Assembly: GCF_040957575.1 (NCBI RefSeq)
Contig: NZ_CP162601.1
Coordinates: 1,798,001 to 1,862,000, forward strand
Length of the DNA: 64,000 nt
Reading direction: 5' to 3'
Source of the DNA: Vibrio sp. HB236076
GTDB lineage: Bacteria; Pseudomonadota; Gammaproteobacteria; Enterobacterales; Vibrionaceae
The position numbers were made by a program, and so were the translations under genes. A model generated the notes under the pieces. It was not told where the DNA came from. It ran no database searches and worked only from the letters and a program-made list of their open reading frames with translations. This document shows, one piece after another, positions 17,427 to 25,952 of the stretch. Each line of letters starts with the position of its first letter. The stretch's first letter is position 1.

Positions 17427-19196
17427 ATGTTTTCATTGCGGCCATACCAAGCGGACGCCGTTCGCGCTGTGATTGACTATTTCCGTCGCTACCAAACGCC
17501 ATCCGTACTCGTTCTACCCACCGGAGCCGGAAAGAGCTTAGTCATTGCCGAATTAGCACGAATTGCCAAGGGCAGAGTCTTGGTATTAGCGCACGTCAAA
17601 GAATTGGTGCAACAAAATCACGAAAAATATGAAAGTTATGGCGTTGAGGCGAGTATTTTTTCTGCCGGTCTTGATCGCAAGGAAACGTCCGCTCAAGTGG
17701 TGTTTGCTTCTGTTCAATCCGTGGTCAGAAACTTAGACCTGTTTCAGGACGCCTTTTCTCTACTGGTCATTGATGAGTGCCATCGCGTACCTGATGACAA
17801 AGACAGCAGCTACCAAAAAGTGATTGCGCATCTCAACCAACTCAATCCGAAGATGAAAATTCTCGGTTTGACCGCTACCCCTTATCGCCTTGGCAAAGGC
17901 TGGATTTATCAATACCACACAAGGGGACAAGTCAAAAACCAACAAGCGTGCTTTTTTCGCGATTGTATTTTCGAATTACCCATTACTTATTTAATGGATG
18001 AAGGCTACCTTACCCAGCCTCGCATCCTCGATATGGCGATGCTCAGTTATGATTTTTCAACCTTAAAACCCAATGCACATGGGCATTTTCAGGAAAGTGA
18101 AGTCAACGCGGTGATCGATGCTCACCAGCGTGTCACCCCGCAAATTATTGCCCAAGTCATCGAATACGCTCAATCTCGACAAGGGGTTATGATTTTTGCT
18201 GCCACCGTCACCCACGCTCAAGAAATAATCAATTACCTACCCGCTCAACAAACGGCGCTGGTGATTGGTGACACCCCCACCGAACAACGCGCAGAGATAA
18301 TTCGCTCTTTTAAACAAAAGCAGATCAAATATTTAGTTAATGTCTCGGTTTTAACCACCGGCTTTGATGCGCCCCATGTCGATTTGATCGCCGTTTTAAG
18401 ACCAACTGAGTCCGTCAGCTTATATCAGCAGATCGTCGGTCGAGGATTAAGACTGGCAGAGGGCAAGAGCGATTGTTTGGTACTTGAATACGCGGGTAAT
18501 CGACACGATCTCTATCAACCTGAAGTCGGCGATCCCAAACCGGATTCACAAAGCGAAATGGTTACCGTCCCCTGCCCTGCCTGTGGCTTTAATAATAACT
18601 TTTGGGGGAAATTGGATGCCAACGGCTTTTTACTCGAACATTATGGACGGCAATGCCAGGGCTATTTTGAAGAGCCAGATACACTAGAACGTGAACACTG
18701 TGGTTATCGTTTTCGGGCCAAATATTGCGATCAGTGTGGCGCTGATAACGATATTGCGGCTCGTCGCTGTCATCAATGTGAGGCGGTGTTGGTCGATGCC
18801 GACAAAAAACTCCGCGATGCCCTAAAGCTCAAAGACGCCTTAATTTTTGAATGTATCGACATGCAAATTAAAGCAGAAAAAAGCGCCCAAGGTAAGCCAC
18901 AGCTCAAAGTCACCTACTTTAGTGATACGACCCAAGTTCACGAGTTCTGGCCTTTAGCGACTAAAGGGCAAAAACAGCATTTTTTAGATTGGTTTGTCCC
19001 TCGCCATCTTTGTGACCGACACCGTCCATTTACCGAGACTGCGGCGTCAAAAATTGTCAACAATGCGCATCGCTTCCAACCACCGAGTCTCGTCATTGCG
19101 TTTAAAAAAGGGCGCTTTTGGAAAGTAAAAGACAAATTATTTGAGAAGCCAACTCATTATCATCAGATCATGACTGAAAATGCTAAGGTTTATTAA
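17427..19196 (+). CDS. radD: RadD (YejH), superfamily 2 DNA-repair helicase-like ATPase
   Basis: SF2 ATPase that acts in double-strand-break repair and interacts with SSB and RecA in E. coli. It is 589 aa, close to the E. coli length. Motifs: Walker A PTGAGKS (31-37), DECH box (116-119), LTATPYR, and helicase-C motifs VLTTGFDAPHVD and QIVGRGLR. The C-terminal part has zinc-binding cysteine clusters (CPACGF, then CDQCGAD and CHQCEA), typical of RadD. A strong AGAGGGGG precedes the ATG. The downstream neighbour rplY is also conserved in E. coli. Confidence 0.94.
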   Translation: MFSLRPYQADAVRAVIDYFRRYQTPSVLVLPTGAGKSLVIAELARIAKGRVLVLAHVKELVQQNHEKYESYGVEASIFSAGLDRKETSAQVVFASVQSVVRNLDLFQDAFSLLVIDECHRVPDDKDSSYQKVIAHLNQLNPKMKILGLTATPYRLGKGWIYQYHTRGQVKNQQACFFRDCIFELPITYLMDEGYLTQPRILDMAMLSYDFSTLKPNAHGHFQESEVNAVIDAHQRVTPQIIAQVIEYAQSRQGVMIFAATVTHAQEIINYLPAQQTALVIGDTPTEQRAEIIRSFKQKQIKYLVNVSVLTTGFDAPHVDLIAVLRPTESVSLYQQIVGRGLRLAEGKSDCLVLEYAGNRHDLYQPEVGDPKPDSQSEMVTVPCPACGFNNNFWGKLDANGFLLEHYGRQCQGYFEEPDTLEREHCGYRFRAKYCDQCGADNDIAARRCHQCEAVLVDADKKLRDALKLKDALIFECIDMQIKAEKSAQGKPQLKVTYFSDTTQVHEFWPLATKGQKQHFLDWFVPRHLCDRHRPFTETAASKIVNNAHRFQPPSLVIAFKKGRFWKVKDKLFEKPTHYHQIMTENAKVY

Positions 19197-19202
19197 TCCC
19201 AG

Positions 19203-19334
19203 CCTTGCTTAACTCGGCGAGCGGTGTTAGTATCCGCGCTCGCTCAATCGTTAAAAGTGATGAGCGAACAGTATATTAAGCAAGGTCGCATTGCTTTTTA
19301 TCATTTAATTTTTTACTAATTTGAGAGTAAAACT
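19203..19334 (+). promoter_or_regulatory. rplY promoter and structured leader
   Basis: A candidate promoter TTGCTT (19205-19210), 17 bases, TAGTAT (19228-19233) is followed by the GC-rich discriminator CCGCGCTCGC, a mark of stringently controlled ribosomal promoters. The leader from about 19240 can form two hairpins: TCGCTCA / TGAGCGA (19240-19267) and AAGCAA / TTGCTT (19278-19296). An alternative larger fold joins CCTTGCTTAA (19203-19212) with TTAAGCAAGG (19276-19285) at DNA level. L25 is known to autoregulate rplY in E. coli, so the hairpins are plausible L25 targets. Confidence 0.55.
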
Positions 19335-19613
19335 ATGAAATTTCAAGCAGTAGTACGTACTGAACTAGGTAAAGGTGCGAGCCGCCGCCTACGTCACGCT
19401 GGCCAATTCCCAGCAGTTGTTTACGGTGGTGAAGCAGCGCCAGTCGCTATCTCACTAAACCACGATGACATCATCAACCAAATGGACAAGCCTGAGTTCT
19501 ACGAAGCAATCACTCTTGTGATCGGCAACGAAGAAGTTAAAGTGAAGCCACAAGATGTTCAACGTCACGCGTTTAAGCCAAAAGTTGAGCACATGGATTT
19601 CATCCGCATCTAA
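19335..19613 (+). CDS. rplY: 50S ribosomal protein L25
   Basis: Binds 5S rRNA loop E in the central protuberance of the large subunit. It is the short 92-aa single-domain form without the C-terminal CTC extension. It begins [20 protein letters not shown] with the conserved GKGASRRLR and FPAVVYGG segments. It has its own leader and terminator. Codon use is strongly biased, as expected for a highly expressed gene. Confidence 0.97.
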   Translation: MKFQAVVRTELGKGASRRLRHAGQFPAVVYGGEAAPVAISLNHDDIINQMDKPEFYEAITLVIGNEEVKVKPQDVQRHAFKPKVEHMDFIRI

Positions 19614-19682
19614 TTGCCCCTTACCAAGGCAAATAGACACCTTTTGCATGATCCGGACTTACCACCCGAAATCGTGATATTT

Positions 19683-19716
19683 AACCCCAGCTGCTACCAA
19701 CAGCTGGGGTTTTCTT
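19683..19716 (+). terminator. Terminator of rplY
   Basis: Stem AACCCCAGCTG / CAGCTGGGGTT with a 7-base loop, followed by TTTCTTT; 70 bp after the rplY stop. Confidence 0.9.
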
Positions 19717-19764
19717 TATTGCCTACCACATAGCACAGCTCACTGCGTATTCGGGTTTGTCTAA

Positions 19765-19939
19765 TACCAATCAAGCTAAATAGCGGGTCACCTTAACTGG
19801 TTAAAAAACCCGATAACATCGTTATAAAAATAAATTTAAAAACAATAACTTAATTCATTTCATTTACAAGCAAGTAGGTTGCCTTGTTCTCAAGCTTAAT
19901 TCTGCGCTATCGTTGACCACATACTTAATCGGATTGGTA
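19765..19939. repeat. Possible 175-bp element with TACCAATC/GATTGGTA ends
   Basis: The 226-bp gap between rplY and the DUF1289 gene holds TACCAATC at 19765-19772 and its exact inverse GATTGGTA at 19932-19939. The enclosed AT-rich DNA has no gene and includes the 52-bp repeat shared with 43276-43326. The ends match the arms of the two short palindromes at 20791 and 58599. This could be a small non-coding mobile element, or a chance arrangement of two repeat types. Confidence 0.35.
19879..19930 (-). repeat. Dispersed ~50-bp repeat, copy 1
   Basis: Shares TTGCCTT, CTCAAGCTT, GCGCT and TTGACCACATAC, in the same order and spacing, with 43276-43326. It ends 15 bp beyond the stop of the - strand DUF1289 gene, so it would be read as 3' untranslated RNA of that gene. 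The family is not known to me. Confidence 0.65.
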
Positions 19940-19945
19940 AAAGGG

Positions 19946-20200
19946 TTAAAAAAGCGAGTCTTGCGAATGAGTGATGTCAATGGGCTCGGGTTGAGCTTTC
20001 GTGTGGTCTCGATTGCCTTGTCGCCGACGATAGCGCAACTGACACAAACGCAATACGGCTTTTTGCTCTGCAGGGGTCATTGACAACCAGTTGAAACGCT
20101 CCTGCCTTTTTCGCATGCACCCCAAACAATAGCCTTTTTCATCCAAGTGGCAAACGCCCACACATGGACTTGGTACAGAAAAAAATTCAAGCTGTTGCAC
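19946..20200 (-). CDS. DUF1289 family cysteine-rich protein
   Basis: Small protein (84 aa) with the DUF1289 pattern SPCVGVCHLDEKGYCLGC, then RKRQERFNWLSMTPAEQKAVLRLC; four closely spaced cysteines suggest metal or Fe-S binding. The function is not established. I chose the GTG at 20200 because a G-rich stretch resembling a ribosome site (GGGGGTGGTT) precedes it and VQQLEFFSVPSPC is a usual N-terminus. An in-frame ATG at 20239 and a longer form from 20278 are possible but would run into the promoter region of the divergent lipoprotein gene. Confidence 0.75.
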   Translation of the reverse strand: MQQLEFFSVPSPCVGVCHLDEKGYCLGCMRKRQERFNWLSMTPAEQKAVLRLCQLRYRRRQGNRDHTKAQPEPIDITHSQDSLF

Positions 20201-20355
20201 AACCACCCCCACCCTTATTTTTGTACAATAATTATACATCAAAATAATCATCCAGCAGGATAATGGATGAAAATTCACTTGAACTTCACAAGCGATCAGC
20301 GGTGTTTGATTTAAGCTTAACGCATCTCTTCACTATTATAGATAAAGGTCAAATG

Positions 20356-20787
20356 ATGAAGTCTATTCCCTTGGTAAGCGCTCTCGCTTTGTCCCTTTTC
20401 CTTGGCGCGTGCAGCTCACAGCCCGATAACACGCGTTTAACGGTGCAAAACCAGGATATTCAACACGATTGGCGATTAATGTTGCTCGACGGCAAAGAAA
20501 TTGCCGATACCCCACGCAATGCACAGTTTACTATCACGGACACCTTGGCCATCCAAGGACGAAGTGGATGTAATCAATTCTCGGGCCAGTTGAGCTTAGA
20601 GGACAACCAATTACAAATCCACCAGGCCCTGGCAACCAAAATGTTGTGTCCGCCCAATCAAATGCAGCAAGAACAGGCCTTGTTTAACCTACTCAACAAA
20701 GGCGCTGATGTCACCACGACCAACAAACTGATGATATTGACCAATTCAAGCCACAGCGCTGCTTTTATCAAAACCAGTCCACAATAA
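20356..20787 (+). CDS. META-domain (HslJ-like) lipoprotein
   Basis: Predicted outer-membrane lipoprotein (144 aa) with a lipobox LFLGAC after a hydrophobic signal (residues about 4-18), and serines after the cysteine. The body is a META/HslJ-like domain: WRLMLLDGKEI, GRSGCNQFSGQLSLEDNQL, TKMLCP. HslJ-type proteins are linked to heat-shock and novobiocin tolerance, with no defined activity. Two adjacent ATGs exist; 20356 has the better spacing (7) from AAGG. It converges on the methyltransferase gene with a palindrome between them. Confidence 0.82.
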   Translation: MKSIPLVSALALSLFLGACSSQPDNTRLTVQNQDIQHDWRLMLLDGKEIADTPRNAQFTITDTLAIQGRSGCNQFSGQLSLEDNQLQIHQALATKMLCPPNQMQQEQALFNLLNKGADVTTTNKLMILTNSSHSAAFIKTSPQ

Positions 20788-20790
20788 CCG

Positions 20791-20828
20791 GATACCAGTC
20801 TGATTGTGTTTGTGGTCAGATTGGTATC
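20791..20828. repeat. ATACCA/TGGTAT palindromic element, copy at a convergent junction
   Basis: GATACCAGTCTGA (20791-20803) and TCAGATTGGTATC (20816-20828) form a near-perfect 13-bp stem with one mismatch. The interior TGATTGTGTTT matches TGATTCTGTTT in the element at 58599-58628. It fills the whole 39-bp gap between two convergent genes, so it may end transcription from both sides. Confidence 0.7.
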
Positions 20829-21777
20829 AGACTTGGCTGGCGAAGTGTAAGACTTTCAAAGCCGACTCAGGGTTACTATCGACAAAAGCACTTGGGTTGT
20901 CTAGGCGTTCAATAAAGCGAAATTGCGGGGCATGAGTCGCCATACTGTCAATTAAAAAGTGACTGTCGACATCTGGGGCATTAACACAAGCGAGTACCTG
21001 CCCATCGGCCGTTTGTAAATCGGCCAAGCGCCTGAGGATTTTTTGGTAATCCTTGGTCAATGCAAAGCTGCCTTTTTGAAACGACGGCGGGTCAATGACA
21101 ATGAGGTCATAAGGGCCATATTTTTTGATCTTGCCCCATGAGCGGAAAATGTCGTGGGCAAAGAAATGAACTTTGGCGTCGTGGTCTGGGTTGAGCTGAT
21201 GATTTTTTCGCCCGGTCGCCAACGCGCCCTTGGCCATGTCTATATTGACCACGGAGCTCGCCCCACCAGCGACGGCGGCGACCGAAAAGCCGCACGTATA
21301 AGCAAATAGATTGAGTACCTTTTTGCCATGACTGTGCTGTTTTACCCATTCACGGCCTGCTTTCATATCAAGGAACAAACCCATATTTTGGTTTTTTCCC
21401 AAGGTTAAATGATATGCCAAGCCATTTTCGTAGCCAATTTGGCGCTCAATCAATTCACCAACGACCACATCCAGGTCATTATCCGCTAAATAACGATGCT
21501 GAATAACAATGTGCTCACCGCCCGCTTGTTGCCACTCTTGGGTTAAGCTAATCGCTCTCAATCGGCTTTGTAATCGCTCGAGGCTCGGCCCGTCATAACA
21601 TTTAAACAACTGTACCAACATGGTTTGATTTACCCAATCAACAGTGATCTGTTCAAGCCCTAGGTAAAACCGACCACGGCCGTGAAATAACCGCGTCAAT
21701 TGATTGGGTTTTAAAGCAAGTTGCTCGATGAGGTGCTGCTCTAGCCTTTGTAGAGCGGAGATATTCAGAGTTATCAT
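20827..21777 (-). CDS. Class I SAM-dependent methyltransferase (RlmI/RlmK-like)
   Basis: Predicted RNA methyltransferase of the COG1092-like group (316 aa). Motif I is LNLFAYTCGFSVAAVAGGA (SAM binding), acidic motif VNIDMAKGAL, and the catalytic-type DLIVIDPPSFQKGSF. The RlmI PUA domain is missing, replaced by a short N-terminal region. The ATG at 21777 overlaps the stop of the pseudouridine-synthase gene as ATGA, giving a two-gene RNA-modification unit. The target nucleotide is unknown; RlmI and RlmK L methylate 23S rRNA, so rRNA is the first guess. Confidence 0.82.
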   Translation of the reverse strand: MITLNISALQRLEQHLIEQLALKPNQLTRLFHGRGRFYLGLEQITVDWVNQTMLVQLFKCYDGPSLERLQSRLRAISLTQEWQQAGGEHIVIQHRYLADNDLDVVVGELIERQIGYENGLAYHLTLGKNQNMGLFLDMKAGREWVKQHSHGKKVLNLFAYTCGFSVAAVAGGASSVVNIDMAKGALATGRKNHQLNPDHDAKVHFFAHDIFRSWGKIKKYGPYDLIVIDPPSFQKGSFALTKDYQKILRRLADLQTADGQVLACVNAPDVDSHFLIDSMATHAPQFRFIERLDNPSAFVDSNPESALKVLHFASQV

Positions 21778-22484
21778 CTTGTCAGTCTTCCTGGTAAAGT
21801 AGGCCAATTAAGTAGCCAAGGGCTCTGCCAGTCCCCTTGGTTGAGATGGCGCTCTAACGTGGGAGATTGCCAGTACACACCCTGGCTTTGTGTGCGCGGA
21901 TCGCACCTAAACTCAAAACGTTGACCTTGATAGACAAAGCAAATTGCATAAGCGTGAAGGTAACCGCGATCACTATCGGTGGCCCCTGTATAAATCCCAT
22001 CACCGAGAATTGGCGCAGAGAGTGATTTTAACGCCACTCGAATTTGATGGGTTTTACCCGTATAAGGTTTGCACAGAAATGCCCGCCGACCTTGCTCTAA
22101 CGACAAAGAGAAAAACTGCGTTACCGCTGGATTTTGTTGGCTTTTCATTAACTTCCATGCTGAGCGACGACTTTTCTCCATATCACCGCATATTAAGCCC
22201 TGCTTTTTTTTGGGCTTGTGAGCACTGATCGCCAGATAAAATTTGTCGATTTCTCGCTTGGCAAAGCACTGAGCTAGCTCAGCGGCTGCCTGAGCTTGGG
22301 TGGCTAGAATAAGGAGGCCGGATGTCATTTTGTCGAGTCGGTGTACTAGGTACAAATTGGGCAAACCAAGCACCGCACTGACGGTCTCCACTAGCCCGTG
22401 TTCCTGTTGGTCCTTGTGAACCGAGATCTCTGGGTGTTTATTAATCACCACAAAGTCCGGGTGTTGAAAAATCAAATCAAACAT
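21774..22484 (-). CDS. RluA-family pseudouridine synthase
   Basis: Predicted rRNA or tRNA pseudouridine synthase (236 aa) of the RluA family, in a vibrio/Shewanella subgroup that lacks the S4 domain. The catalytic motif is LVHRLDKMTSGLLILA, with the nucleophilic aspartate after HRL. TGKTHQIRVALKSLSAPILGD is the family's second conserved motif. GGAGG four bases before the ATG at 22484 fixes the start. It is translationally coupled to the methyltransferase downstream. The target site cannot be told from sequence. Confidence 0.85.
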   Translation of the reverse strand: MFDLIFQHPDFVVINKHPEISVHKDQQEHGLVETVSAVLGLPNLYLVHRLDKMTSGLLILATQAQAAAELAQCFAKREIDKFYLAISAHKPKKKQGLICGDMEKSRRSAWKLMKSQQNPAVTQFFSLSLEQGRRAFLCKPYTGKTHQIRVALKSLSAPILGDGIYTGATDSDRGYLHAYAICFVYQGQRFEFRCDPRTQSQGVYWQSPTLERHLNQGDWQSPWLLNWPTLPGRLTR

Positions 22485-22538
22485 TGTGCCTCCGAGAAAT
22501 TGCCGGACAGTATACGTGATGCGATTGAGCACACCAGT

Positions 22539-22566
22539 AAAAAAGCGCCCAATCAGGACGCTTTTT
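22539..22566 (-). terminator. Likely terminator after the NSS transporter gene
   Basis: AAAAAGCG (22540-22547) pairs with CGCTTTTT (22559-22566) around an 11-base loop. On the - strand it ends in six T. It lies 58 bp beyond the transporter stop and upstream of the pseudouridine-synthase gene. Confidence 0.65.
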
Positions 22567-22623
22567 CATGGTCACTTCACCATAAGCTTCATGTGCTCAT
22601 GACGTGCCAAGCTGATGAAGGCA

Positions 22624-23967
22624 CTATAGGATCGAAAACACAAACACAGCGATGATCGCAACAGGGCAAACAAATCGGACATAGTGTGGCCAAATCTTCC
22701 AAAACAGTGACTGTTCGATTTCAGGACAGCCTTGCGCAAGCTCTTTTAATAGTGAATTACGGTGCCAAACCCAACCGGCAAAAATCGCCCAAATTGCGCC
22801 GAGAATGGGCTGCATGTACACGGTGGTAAAGTCCGCCACTAAACCAAACAAATGTTCAAAATTCAGTGCAATAATGACACTCAACAACATGATAACCGCC
22901 CCCATGATCCAGGTGGCTTTACCGCGGTCCACACCAAACTCATCATGAATACAAGACACCGGTACTTCGAGAAGCGAGATCGACGAGGTCAAAGCCGCAA
23001 TCACCATTAAAATAAAGAAGCCCACCCCAAGCACAACGCCGGCATTGCCCATGGTATCAAACATCGAGGGCAAGACTTGGAAGACCAAACCACCTGAACT
23101 TATCAAGTTACCCGCCTGATCAAAAATCTCAACGCCATTGTGCTTCGCCACATACATGGCCGGCAGAATGAGCAAGCCAGCAGCAAAAGCGACACCGGTA
23201 TCAATAAGGGCAACTTGTTTTGCCGTTCTCGGGATATTGATGTCTTTACTCAAGTAAGAGCCGTAGACCATCATGGTCGTTACTCCTAGTGAGAGAGAAA
23301 AGAACGCTTGCCCCATCGCATCGACAAACAGCGCAGGGGACAGATGAGAAATATCGGGTATCAAATACGCCGTTAAGCCTTCCATTGCCCCCTCTTGAGT
23401 AAAGATATAGACGATCATGATTGCAAATAGGACAAACAACATTGGCATTAAACGGGTCGACCATTTTTCAATGCCATCGGAAACGCCTTTTTTAACCACT
23501 AAAACGGTTAATGCAGAAAACAATAATGTAAGTAACACATTGCGACTGTTACTAAAATCCGTCAACCACGTACTGGCTTGATGATACTGCAGCGCGTCTA
23601 AAATAGGGGCACCGGCAAAACCGACTAACCAACCGGCCAAAATGGAATAAAAGCTCAACAATAGCGAGGCGACCAACATGGCGATTAAACCCAGTAATAC
23701 CGCCACCTTCTTTTTTCTTGGTAACAGAGCGCGCAGCGAGGAAACCGGGTTAGATTGACCGTGACGACCAATGGTTAATTCGGCCACCAGCATAGGATAG
23801 GCAAGTAAAAACACCATCAACAAATAAATCAATAAAAAAGCTGCGCCGCCATTACTGGCCGCTTTGGTAGGAAATCCCCACACATTGCCCAATCCCACCG
23901 CAGAGCCTGCTGCAGCCATTATAAAACCCATTTTCGACGAAAATTGGCCTCTCGATGCATTTGCCAT
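22624..23967 (-). CDS. Sodium-dependent transporter (NSS family)
   Basis: Neurotransmitter:sodium symporter family member (447 aa, about 11-12 helices), taking up amino acids or related solutes with Na+. The conserved helix-1 stretch AAAGSAVGLGNVWGFPTKAASNGGAAFL contains the sodium-site unwound segment. SLSLGVTTMMVYGSYL (helix 6 region) is also typical. The start ATG at 23967 leads to MANASRGQFSSKMGF, the usual N-terminus; the ribosome site is poor, and in-frame GTG or TTG codons up to 24003 are alternatives. Substrate unknown. Confidence 0.87.
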   Translation of the reverse strand: MANASRGQFSSKMGFIMAAAGSAVGLGNVWGFPTKAASNGGAAFLLIYLLMVFLLAYPMLVAELTIGRHGQSNPVSSLRALLPRKKKVAVLLGLIAMLVASLLLSFYSILAGWLVGFAGAPILDALQYHQASTWLTDFSNSRNVLLTLLFSALTVLVVKKGVSDGIEKWSTRLMPMLFVLFAIMIVYIFTQEGAMEGLTAYLIPDISHLSPALFVDAMGQAFFSLSLGVTTMMVYGSYLSKDINIPRTAKQVALIDTGVAFAAGLLILPAMYVAKHNGVEIFDQAGNLISSGGLVFQVLPSMFDTMGNAGVVLGVGFFILMVIAALTSSISLLEVPVSCIHDEFGVDRGKATWIMGAVIMLLSVIIALNFEHLFGLVADFTTVYMQPILGAIWAIFAGWVWHRNSLLKELAQGCPEIEQSLFWKIWPHYVRFVCPVAIIAVFVFSIL

Positions 23968-24003
23968 AATTTGCGCTACCACCTCATTCCTCACCCTGCT
24001 CAA

Positions 24004-24413
24004 GGGCGTACAAAAATATTTACAGCCGCTTCACTGCTGCCATAACCTAAAATCGTGGCAAGTAAATCAGTTTCAGCGTAAAATGAAAAGTGCTATTAGT
24101 ATATTTTTCTGTCTTTTATAGGCAAAAGTTGACTTTCCGCTATTTTTTTGTTCAGTTTGTCTTCGTTTAACTGGTAAAACATCAAAGTAGTAGCATAAAC
24201 GCACATCGAGTTATGAAGTCAGCGTTCACCTGAGCTTCCCCCCGTCTTGACGTCGGCTCTGACGAGATCTTTTTTATTTCGCCACTTCACAGCCTGCTTA
24301 CACTCAGGCAATATGAGCTCATATTGACCCTTTTCCAGCACGTCACGCTTACCCAAGGGAAAGGAAGCAACAAACGAAATGTTTGTCTGTTATAGGATAC
24401 TATTTAGGTCTCT
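24004..24413. other. Divergent promoter gap between NSS transporter and cls
   Basis: 410 bp without a credible gene. It must hold promoters for both neighbours. AGTATATTTTTCTG near 24098-24111 and TATAGGATACTATT near 24391-24404 are -10-like AT stretches. I see no clear operator, terminator or RNA. Confidence 0.4.
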
Positions 24414-25868
24414 ATGGAAAAATTTTATCACTTCCTTACATTGGCAGGTATTGGCTTATATTGGCTGTTGGTGGCCGGTGTGACCTTGCGAGTCGTACTC
24501 AAACGCCGAGCTTTGAGCGTGTCGCTCGCCTGGTTAATGATCATTTATATTCTGCCGATTGTTGGTGTACTGAGTTATTTTTTATTTGGCGAATTAAACT
24601 TAGGACGCAAACGTGCTGAGCGAGCAAAGAGAATGCTCGGCCCTTTTGCTAATTGGTTTAATAGTTTACATGATTGTATTGATCACACCCCAGAATCCCT
24701 CGGTCGTCACATCTATCGAATCGATCAGTTGTGCAATAACCGTTTAGGCTTGCCTGCGCTTAGTGGCAATCAGTTAGAGCTGTTAACCGAGCCGAATCAC
24801 ATCTTATCAAATATCATCAAAGACATAGAGAACGCCAAGCACTCCATTCGTATGGAATTTTACATTTGGCAACAAGGCGGCTTAGTCGATTCGGTATCCG
24901 CGGCGTTAATTCAAGCGGCAAAGCGCGGCGTGAGCGTGCGTATCCTACTTGATTCTGCTGGCAGTCGGCGCTTTTTTAACTCCCATTGGCTTACCATGAT
25001 GAAACGAGCCAATATTCGTATCATACCCGCGTTAAATGTAAATTTGTTCCGAGCATTTTTCCGCCGTTTAGATTTGCGTCAGCACCGTAAGATCATCGTC
25101 ATTGACGATAACACCGCCTATTCAGGTTCAATGAATATGGTTGATCCCGCTTATTTTAAACAAGGCCGCGGTGTGGGTCATTGGGTTGATATTATGGTCC
25201 GTATCCAAGGCCCAACGGTGAACGTATTATCCGCCATACACTGCTGGGACTGGGAAGTCGAAACCGGAGAACGTCGCCTGCCAAATAAACCTCAATGTTC
25301 CATTGAAGACACCGGGGTGCCAAACCCGATTCAAGTGGTCCCTTCAGGGCCTGGGATGCCAGAGCATTTGATCTCACAAGTGTTGATTGTGGCAATTCAC
25401 CAAGCTCAGCGTAGCGTGCGTATCACCACCCCCTATTTTGTGCCGAGCGCCGATTTACTCGAAACGCTCAAGATGACGGCTCAGCGTGGTGTTAATGTCA
25501 GTATTATTATCCCGAAGAAAAATGATTCAATAATGGTGCAATGGGCATCAAGAGCTTTTTACACTGAGCTTTTGCAAGCGGGAATCACTATCTATGAATT
25601 TGACGGTGGCTTATTACACACTAAATCTGTGATCATTGATGAAGACTTTTGTTTGGTCGGCTCAGTCAATATTGATATGCGCAGTTTGTGGCTTAATTTC
25701 GAACTCACCTTAGCAATCGACGATGCGCATTTCACCGAGTCTTTACGCCAATTACAGCAAAGCTATCAAGCGTCATCGGCGTCAGTCAACTTGCAGCATT
25801 GGCAACAACGCAGTCTGTATTCTCGTGTTCTAGAAAGAATTTTTTACTTATTCAACCCACTGTTGTAA
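24414..25868 (+). CDS. cls: Cardiolipin synthase (ClsA type)
   Basis: Inner-membrane phospholipase-D-superfamily enzyme joining two phosphatidylglycerols into cardiolipin plus glycerol. It is 484 aa, close to E. coli ClsA. Two N-terminal membrane helices (about residues 7-26 and 36-55). Two HxKxxxxD motifs: HRKIIVIDDNTAYSGSMN (about 222-239) and HTKSVIIDEDFCLVGSVN (about 402-419), each followed by the GS(M/V)N element. The ribosome site is modest (TTTAGGTCTCT before ATG). It is a single gene, divergent from the NSS transporter. Confidence 0.94.
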   Translation: MEKFYHFLTLAGIGLYWLLVAGVTLRVVLKRRALSVSLAWLMIIYILPIVGVLSYFLFGELNLGRKRAERAKRMLGPFANWFNSLHDCIDHTPESLGRHIYRIDQLCNNRLGLPALSGNQLELLTEPNHILSNIIKDIENAKHSIRMEFYIWQQGGLVDSVSAALIQAAKRGVSVRILLDSAGSRRFFNSHWLTMMKRANIRIIPALNVNLFRAFFRRLDLRQHRKIIVIDDNTAYSGSMNMVDPAYFKQGRGVGHWVDIMVRIQGPTVNVLSAIHCWDWEVETGERRLPNKPQCSIEDTGVPNPIQVVPSGPGMPEHLISQVLIVAIHQAQRSVRITTPYFVPSADLLETLKMTAQRGVNVSIIIPKKNDSIMVQWASRAFYTELLQAGITIYEFDGGLLHTKSVIIDEDFCLVGSVNIDMRSLWLNFELTLAIDDAHFTESLRQLQQSYQASSASVNLQHWQQRSLYSRVLERIFYLFNPLL

Positions 25869-25952
25869 CTTGGTAGGCACTTGGGCTGATTTCCTAGAAA
25901 AATATCCCTCTAATTATTTAAATTCAACACTTTATTGCCGACAAGGATAATT

